Positions 33,643-37,579 of a stretch of DNA of 37,579 nucleotides are shown piece after piece. The translations under genes and the position numbers were made by a program. How positions within the stretch are numbered: position 1 is the stretch's first letter; each line of letters starts with the position of its first letter. Origin of the DNA: Streptomyces sp. NRRL S-87 (GTDB lineage: Bacteria > Actinomycetota > Actinomycetes > Streptomycetales > Streptomycetaceae); assembly GCF_000719335.1 (NCBI RefSeq), contig NZ_JOGB01000067.1, forward strand, positions 1 through 37,579, in the 5' to 3' direction. The notes beneath the pieces are model-generated. The model was not told where the DNA came from. It ran no database searches and was given only the letters and a program-made list of their open reading frames with translations.

Positions 33643-33658
33643 ACAGGTCTAGTCCAAT
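33643..33658. promoter_or_regulatory. DasR-box (dre)-like site
   Basis: ACAGGTCTAGTCCAAT agrees at 13 of 16 positions with the dre consensus as I recall it (ACTGGTCTAGACCAGT), including the central GGTCTAG. It lies 69 bp upstream of the cutC ATG and about 87 bp before the HD gene. DasR controls aminosugar metabolism in Streptomyces. A functional role here is only a suggestion. Confidence 0.4.
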
Positions 33659-33745
33659 CTCAAGGGTACGCACCTCCGGCACCGGTCCACCAGCACCCGC
33701 ACGGCCACCGCCCCCGCACCCCCGCTCCCGCACCACAATGGGCGC

Positions 33746-34432
33746 ATGCCCACCGACACCGCGCGGCTCGAAGCCCGCTGGCACGCCACCGTCGACGCCG
33801 CCCGCCGCCCGACCGGTGCCGCGGCCACGACACTCCCCTCGACCACCGCCCCCGCCGCCGACCCCGCCCCCTACGCCGCCCGGCTGCTGCGCGCCTGGGC
33901 CGAGCCGCAGCGCCGGTACCACACCACCGCCCACCTCGCCGCCGTCCTCGACCACATCGACGTACTGGCCGACCACGCCGCCGACCTGCCCGCCGTCCAG
34001 CTCGCGGCGTGGTTCCACGACGTCGTCTACCGCCCCGACCGGTCCGAGAACGAGGAGCGCAGCGCCGCCCTCGCCGAGCGCGCCCTCGCCGAGCTCGGAC
34101 TCGCCCCCGCGCGTACGGCCGAGGTGGCCCGCCTGGTCCGGCTCACCGTCACGCACGACCCCGCCCCCGGCGACCGCGACGGCGAGGTCCTCTGCGACGC
34201 CGACCTCGCGGTGCTCGCCGGGACCCCGGAGGCGTACGCCGCGTACGCGGCCGCGGTGCGGGACGAGTACGGCTTCGTACCCGACGACGCGTTCCGGGCC
34301 GGACGGGCCGCCGTGCTCCGCCAGCTGCTGGCCCTCCCCCGGCTCTTCCGCACGCCCCACGGCACGGCCTACTGGGAGGCCCCGGCGCGCCACAACCTCG
34401 CGGCCGAGCTGGAGGGGCTGGAAGGGCCGTAA
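33746..34432 (+). CDS. HD-domain metal-dependent phosphohydrolase-like protein
   Basis: 228-aa cytoplasmic protein. RRYHTTAHL (His59, His63) followed by AAWFHDVVY (His91-Asp92) and a later CDADLAVL aspartate form the metal-binding pattern of the HD superfamily, in the branch of predicted HD phosphohydrolases (COG4339-like). A Pro/Ala/Thr-rich stretch covers about residues 20-42. The substrate is unknown; nucleotides are typical of the superfamily. ATG 33746 is preceded by CACAAT ending six bases upstream and no ribosome site. No operon partner is evident; the next gene starts 137 bp on. Confidence 0.8.
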   Translation: MPTDTARLEARWHATVDAARRPTGAAATTLPSTTAPAADPAPYAARLLRAWAEPQRRYHTTAHLAAVLDHIDVLADHAADLPAVQLAAWFHDVVYRPDRSENEERSAALAERALAELGLAPARTAEVARLVRLTVTHDPAPGDRDGEVLCDADLAVLAGTPEAYAAYAAAVRDEYGFVPDDAFRAGRAAVLRQLLALPRLFRTPHGTAYWEAPARHNLAAELEGLEGP

Positions 34433-34569
34433 GGGCCGGTTTGGTACGGGTCCGGTCCCCGCGGGCCGGGTCGGCGTCCGGATCGCGGACCGCGTCGGGA
34501 ATGCCCCGGTCCGGGACCTGGTTGTCGATGATCATGCCCGCTGCCGCAATACGCCCCGTACGCTCCCGC

Positions 34570-35793
34570 ATGCCCGTGGCCGTCTACGTCCTCGGCCTGT
34601 CCGTCTTCGCGCTCGGCACCAGCGAGTTCATGCTCTCGGGGCTCCTGCCGCCCATCGCCGAGGACATGGGCGTCACGATCCCGCGGGCGGGGCTGCTCAT
34701 CTCCGCCTTCGCGATCGGCATGGTGGTGGGCGCCCCGCTGCTCGCCGTGGCCACGCTGCGGCTGCCCCGCCGCACGACGCTCGTCTCGCTGATCACGCTC
34801 TTCGGCCTCGGCCAGGTAGCCGGGGCGCTGGCCCCCTCGTACGAGCTGCTCTTCGTCTCGCGCATCGTCTCGGCCCTCGCCTGCGCCGGCTTCTGGGCCG
34901 TGGGCGCGGCCGTCGCCATCGCGATGGTCCCGGTCGACGCGCGCGCCCGCGCGATGGCCGTGATGATCGGCGGGCTGTCGATCGCGAACGTCCTCGGCGT
35001 CCCGGCCGGCGCCTTCCTCGGCGAGCACTTCGGCTGGCGGGCGGCGTTCTGGGCGGTCGGCGCGGCCTCCGCGATCGCGCTGGCGGGCATCCTGGCCCTG
35101 ATCCCGCCCATCCCGCTGCCGGACGCGCGCCCGCGCCTCGCCCGCGAGCTCGGCATCTACCGCGACCGGCAGGTGTGGCTCGCGGTCGCGGTCACGGCGC
35201 TCGCCGCGGGCGGGGTGTTCTGCGCCTTCAGCTACCTCGCACCGCTGCTCACGGACGTGGCCGGGCTCGGCTCGGGCACGGTGCCGAGCGTGCTGGCGCT
35301 GTTCGGCATCGGCGCGCTGGTCGGTACGACGATCGGGGGACGGGTCGCCGACGCGCACCTCTTCGGAGTGCTGCTGACCGGCATCACGGCCTCCACGGTC
35401 TTCCTGGTCGCGCTCGCGCTGTTCGCGACCTCGCCGGTGGCGGCCGTCACGCTGTCCTTCCTGATCGGGGTCTCGGCCTTCTACACCGCGCCGGCCCTCA
35501 ACGCCCGGATGTTCAACGTCGCGGGCGCCGCCCCGACCCTGGCGGGCGCGACCACGACCGCCGCCTTCAACCTCGGCAACACCGGCGGTCCGTGGCTCGG
35601 CGGCACCGTCATCGACGCCGGCCTCGGCTTCCCGGCCACCGCGTGGGCGGGGGCTGCGATGACGGTCACGGCGCTGGGGCTGGTGGCGCTCTCGCTGCGG
35701 CTGTCCTCCCGGGGGCGGGTCGTGGCCTCGTCGGCCGGGACCGCGCTCAGGCCCGAGCCCGCCCCTTCGGCCGACGCAGCCCCGCGGCCGTGA
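34570..35793 (+). CDS. MFS drug:H+ antiporter, Cmx/CmrA-like
   Basis: 407-aa major facilitator of the DHA1 group with twelve predicted helices. The first residues (VYVLGLSVFALGTSEFMLSG, then LLPPIAEDMGV) and SAFAIGMVVGAPLLA closely follow chloramphenicol exporters of the Cmx/CmrA/CmlR type. SIANVLGVPAGAFLGEHFGWRAAFW is the motif-C region of antiporters. Similar genes are widespread in Streptomyces and resistance cannot be assumed. ATG 34570 has TACGCT ending five bases upstream. An in-frame ATG 42 bases earlier is possible. Its last 47 bp overlap the end of the convergent DUF4031 gene. Confidence 0.85.
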   Translation: MPVAVYVLGLSVFALGTSEFMLSGLLPPIAEDMGVTIPRAGLLISAFAIGMVVGAPLLAVATLRLPRRTTLVSLITLFGLGQVAGALAPSYELLFVSRIVSALACAGFWAVGAAVAIAMVPVDARARAMAVMIGGLSIANVLGVPAGAFLGEHFGWRAAFWAVGAASAIALAGILALIPPIPLPDARPRLARELGIYRDRQVWLAVAVTALAAGGVFCAFSYLAPLLTDVAGLGSGTVPSVLALFGIGALVGTTIGGRVADAHLFGVLLTGITASTVFLVALALFATSPVAAVTLSFLIGVSAFYTAPALNARMFNVAGAAPTLAGATTTAAFNLGNTGGPWLGGTVIDAGLGFPATAWAGAAMTVTALGLVALSLRLSSRGRVVASSAGTALRPEPAPSADAAPRP

Positions 35794-36016
35794 TCCGGCG
35801 GACCAGCTCCTTGCTGCCGACCTCCAGGGCCCCCGCGCGCACCGCGTCCGGGTAGCGCTCCGCCGGAACGTCGTAGTGGTCCCCGTCGAAGGCCCGCGCG
35901 GGGCACCCGATCGACGCGGCGAAGGCGTGCAGCTCCTCGAACGAGACGTCGCTGACCATGTGCGACCACATCCGCCCGTGCCCCGGCCAGGTCGGCGGGT
36001 CGATGTAGACCGTCAC
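35747..36016 (-). CDS. DUF4031 protein
   Basis: 89-aa protein matching DUF4031 from end to end: VTVYIDPPTWPGHGRMWSHM, then SDVSFEELHAFAASIGCPAR, AFDGDHYDVPAERYPDAVRA and ELVRRITAAGLRR. The conserved Trp, His, Asp and Tyr residues are present. The function is unknown. GTG 36016 overlaps the stop of the upstream gene as GTGA, indicating coupled translation. At the other end it overlaps the MFS gene by 47 bp tail to tail. Confidence 0.87.
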   Translation of the reverse strand: MTVYIDPPTWPGHGRMWSHMVSDVSFEELHAFAASIGCPARAFDGDHYDVPAERYPDAVRAGALEVGSKELVRRITAAGLRRPKGRARA

Positions 36017-36384
36017 CGGCCGAACACTCCGCCGAGGCTCCCCACGGACGCCACCTTCACCCCGGCCTTGCCGCACACCCAGTGCGGGTCGGGCCCCAAC
36101 TCGGGCTCGACGTCCAGGGCGTGCGGGTCGCCGTGCGAGCACACCGGGCACAGCGGCCACCGCCCGTACTTCGACAGCAGCGCGTCCTGCACGTCCTGGG
36201 CGACGAGGCCCGGCAGGTAGTCGATGCCCTCGGGCCACTGCTCGACCCACCATCGCCGGTGCGCGACCGAGTCCTCGACCACGGAGACCACATCGGCGTC
36301 GGCGACCTCCAGGGCGATGAGATCGGCCAGGACGAGGGCGCGGGCGGCGTGCAACGCCTGCTCCAGGGGGGTCGCATGGTCCAT
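36013..36384 (-). CDS. Conserved hypothetical protein with CxxC motif
   Basis: 123-aa protein. The N-terminal two-thirds are helical and acidic (EQALHAARALVLADLIALEV, ADADVVSVVEDSVAHRRWWV). The C-terminal part has CPVC, then HALDVEPELGPDPHWVCGKAG, which is two Cys, a His and a third Cys that could bind zinc. ATG 36384 is preceded by CACAAT ending six bases upstream (36396-36391), the leaderless arrangement. Its stop overlaps the DUF4031 start, so the two proteins are probably made together and may act together. No family with a known function is recognised. Confidence 0.75.
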   Translation of the reverse strand: MDHATPLEQALHAARALVLADLIALEVADADVVSVVEDSVAHRRWWVEQWPEGIDYLPGLVAQDVQDALLSKYGRWPLCPVCSHGDPHALDVEPELGPDPHWVCGKAGVKVASVGSLGGVFGR

Positions 36385-36452
36385 GCAGCAATTGTGGACC
36401 CGATGCGGACAGCTGGCGAAGGCCGGTTTCCGAATGGGTGCCTTGTGGCGGA

Positions 36453-36488
36453 TTGACTGCTTTCGGCAGGTGAAAATATCTTTCAAGA
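36453..36488 (+). promoter_or_regulatory. Promoter and operator of the MurR/RpiR gene
   Basis: TTGACT (36453-36458) and TATCTT (36477-36482) are 18 bp apart. The -10 ends six bases before GTG 36489 and there is no ribosome site. The near-palindrome TGAAA-ATATC-TTTCA (36471-36485) covers the -10, so a protein bound there would block initiation. Autorepression by the regulator itself is the simplest reading. Confidence 0.65.
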
Positions 36489-37579
36489 GTGAGCAGAGCG
36501 CGGAAGGAAACCTTCAACGCCGGCAGCACGGGACACGCTCCGGCCTCCGTCCCCACGCCCGCCGCCGCCCGCCCCCCTGCCACCGCCGCCGAACTCCGCG
36601 CCCGCACCGCCCGCCTCGCCCCCACGCTCGCCCCCGCCGTCCGCGCCGTGGCCGAGGCCCTCGCCGCCGACCCGGCCGGGTGCGCCCGGCTCACGGTCAC
36701 CGCCCTCGCCGAGCGCACCGGCACCAGCGAGGCGACCGTCGTACGCACCGCCCGCCTGCTCGGCTATCCGGGCTACCGCGACCTGCGCCCCGCCCTCGCC
36801 GAGCTGGCCGGCCGCGCCGCCCGCGGCAGCCGCCGCGGCGCCGCCCCCGGGCCGCCGGACGGGGGACGGGAGGACGCGCGGGGCAGCGCCGCGATCACCA
36901 CCGACATAGCGGTCGGGGACCCCTTGGCCGACGTGGTCGCCAAGCTCGCCCACGCGGAGCGCCGGGCCCTCGCCGACACCGCCGCCGGACTGGACCTCGC
37001 GGAACTCGCCGCGGCCGTGGCGGCCCTGGCCGGCGCCCGCCGCATCGACGTCTACGGCGTCGGCGCCTCCGCACTCGTCGCCCAGGACCTCGCGCAGAAG
37101 CTGCTGCGCATCGGGCTGATCGCGCACGCGCACGCCGACCCGCACCTGGCCCTCACCAGCGCCGTCCAGCTCGGCCCCGGCGACGCGGCCGTGGCCGTCA
37201 CCCGCTCCGGCACGACGGCCGACGTCGTCGGCCCGCTGCGCACCGCGTTCGAGCGGGGAGCGACCACCGTGGCGATCACCGAAGACCCCCACGCGCCCGT
37301 GACGTACTGCGCCGACCACGTACTCACCACCGCGGCCACCCCGACCGGCCCGGCCGCCCCGCCCAGCCCCCAGGACGGGTTCCGCCCCGCCGCCATGTCC
37401 GGCCGGACCAGCCAACTCCTGCTCGTCGACTGCCTGTTCGTCGGGGTGGCGCAGCGTACGTACGACACGGCCGCGCCCGCCCTCGCCGCCTCGCACAGGG
37501 CCCTCGCCCCGCGCCACCGCGCCCCCGCCCCCACTCCCCCCTCCACTCCCGCCCCAGCCCGCACCCCAGCCAGCACCCC
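36489..37579 (+). CDS. MurR/RpiR-family transcriptional regulator (incomplete at the right edge)
   Basis: At least 363 codons from GTG 36489 with no stop before the window ends. A helix-turn-helix of the RpiR type lies at about residues 45-100 (LTVTALAERTGTSEATVVRT, ARLLGYPGYRDLRPALAEL). A sugar-phosphate-binding SIS domain follows from about 175 (RRIDVYGVGASALVAQDLAQ; AVTRSGTTADVVGPL). Such regulators sense phosphorylated sugars such as N-acetylmuramic acid 6-phosphate and often sit beside murQ, which would lie outside this window. The final 25 or so residues are Pro/Ala/Thr-rich. The operator-like palindrome on its promoter suggests autoregulation. Confidence 0.88.
   Translation, partial: MSRARKETFNAGSTGHAPASVPTPAAARPPATAAELRARTARLAPTLAPAVRAVAEALAADPAGCARLTVTALAERTGTSEATVVRTARLLGYPGYRDLRPALAELAGRAARGSRRGAAPGPPDGGREDARGSAAITTDIAVGDPLADVVAKLAHAERRALADTAAGLDLAELAAAVAALAGARRIDVYGVGASALVAQDLAQKLLRIGLIAHAHADPHLALTSAVQLGPGDAAVAVTRSGTTADVVGPLRTAFERGATTVAITEDPHAPVTYCADHVLTTAATPTGPAAPPSPQDGFRPAAMSGRTSQLLLVDCLFVGVAQRTYDTAAPALAASHRALAPRHRAPAPTPPSTPAPARTPAST

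Noticed and set aside
34570..35793. Calling a chloramphenicol resistance gene
   Set aside because: The similarity to Cmx/CmrA is at family level. Streptomyces chromosomes carry many such exporters and no resistance context is visible.

Overview
The window is about 37.6 kb of a linear-chromosome-type, very GC-rich actinobacterial genome, almost certainly Streptomyces or a close relative. The evidence is the strong G/C bias at third codon positions, the many GTG and TTG starts, actinobacterial families (DUF3027, DUF2530, DUF2771, helicase-associated WYL protein, bacterial XPB, HelD) and the futalosine menaquinone genes mqnB-mqnD. Most of it looks like conserved core chromosome. I see no rRNA, tRNA, CRISPR array, insertion sequence, prophage or biosynthetic cluster.

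Layout, left to right. A highly self-complementary, possibly structured stretch lies at 4-124. It is followed by a MarR regulator and MFS exporter operon (285-2101, minus), an orphan ribbon-helix-helix protein (2279-2461), an NCS2 nucleobase permease (minus), a DUF2530 membrane protein, a CtpE-like P-type ATPase and a large secreted protein (4129-9488, plus). Next come a sacsin/Hsp90-type GHKL ATPase of 1,054 residues (minus), a repeat-rich spacer, DUF3027 (minus), a second MFS protein and then DUF2771 lipoprotein-mqnB-mqnD (plus). A very strong terminator separates mqnD from a cold-shock protein (minus). After that lie a small membrane protein, a HAD phosphatase, an anti-sigma-like HAAS membrane protein and the helicase-associated WYL protein.

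From about 24.8 to 27.95 kb there is an accessory patch with visibly lower GC than its flanks. It holds a DUF4291 stub, a GntR/UTRA stub, a frameshifted secreted amidase, a lipoprotein and further broken reading frames. It sits between the helicase-associated protein and the XPB helicase. Right of it are XPB, a His/Arg/Thr-rich small protein, a HelD-family RNA polymerase ATPase, CutC, an HD-domain protein, a Cmx/CmrA-type MFS exporter, a translationally coupled pair (a CxxC protein and DUF4031), and a MurR/RpiR regulator that runs off the right edge.

Three structural themes stand out. (1) About a dozen genes have a TANNNT-like (or CACAAT) hexamer ending 5-7 bases before the start codon and mostly no Shine-Dalgarno sequence, the signature of leaderless transcripts. 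(2) Three intergenic spacers carry the same modular repeat family, and several carry additional short tandem arrays. (3) Convergent gene pairs are closed by perfect hairpins, one of which overlaps a stop codon. I did not find a convincing new multi-gene system. The best leads are the structured left edge, the frameshifted amidase with its His-to-Tyr change, the collagen-like extensions in the Mqn enzymes, the operator-overlapped leaderless promoter of the MurR/RpiR gene, and the interrupted helicase pair.
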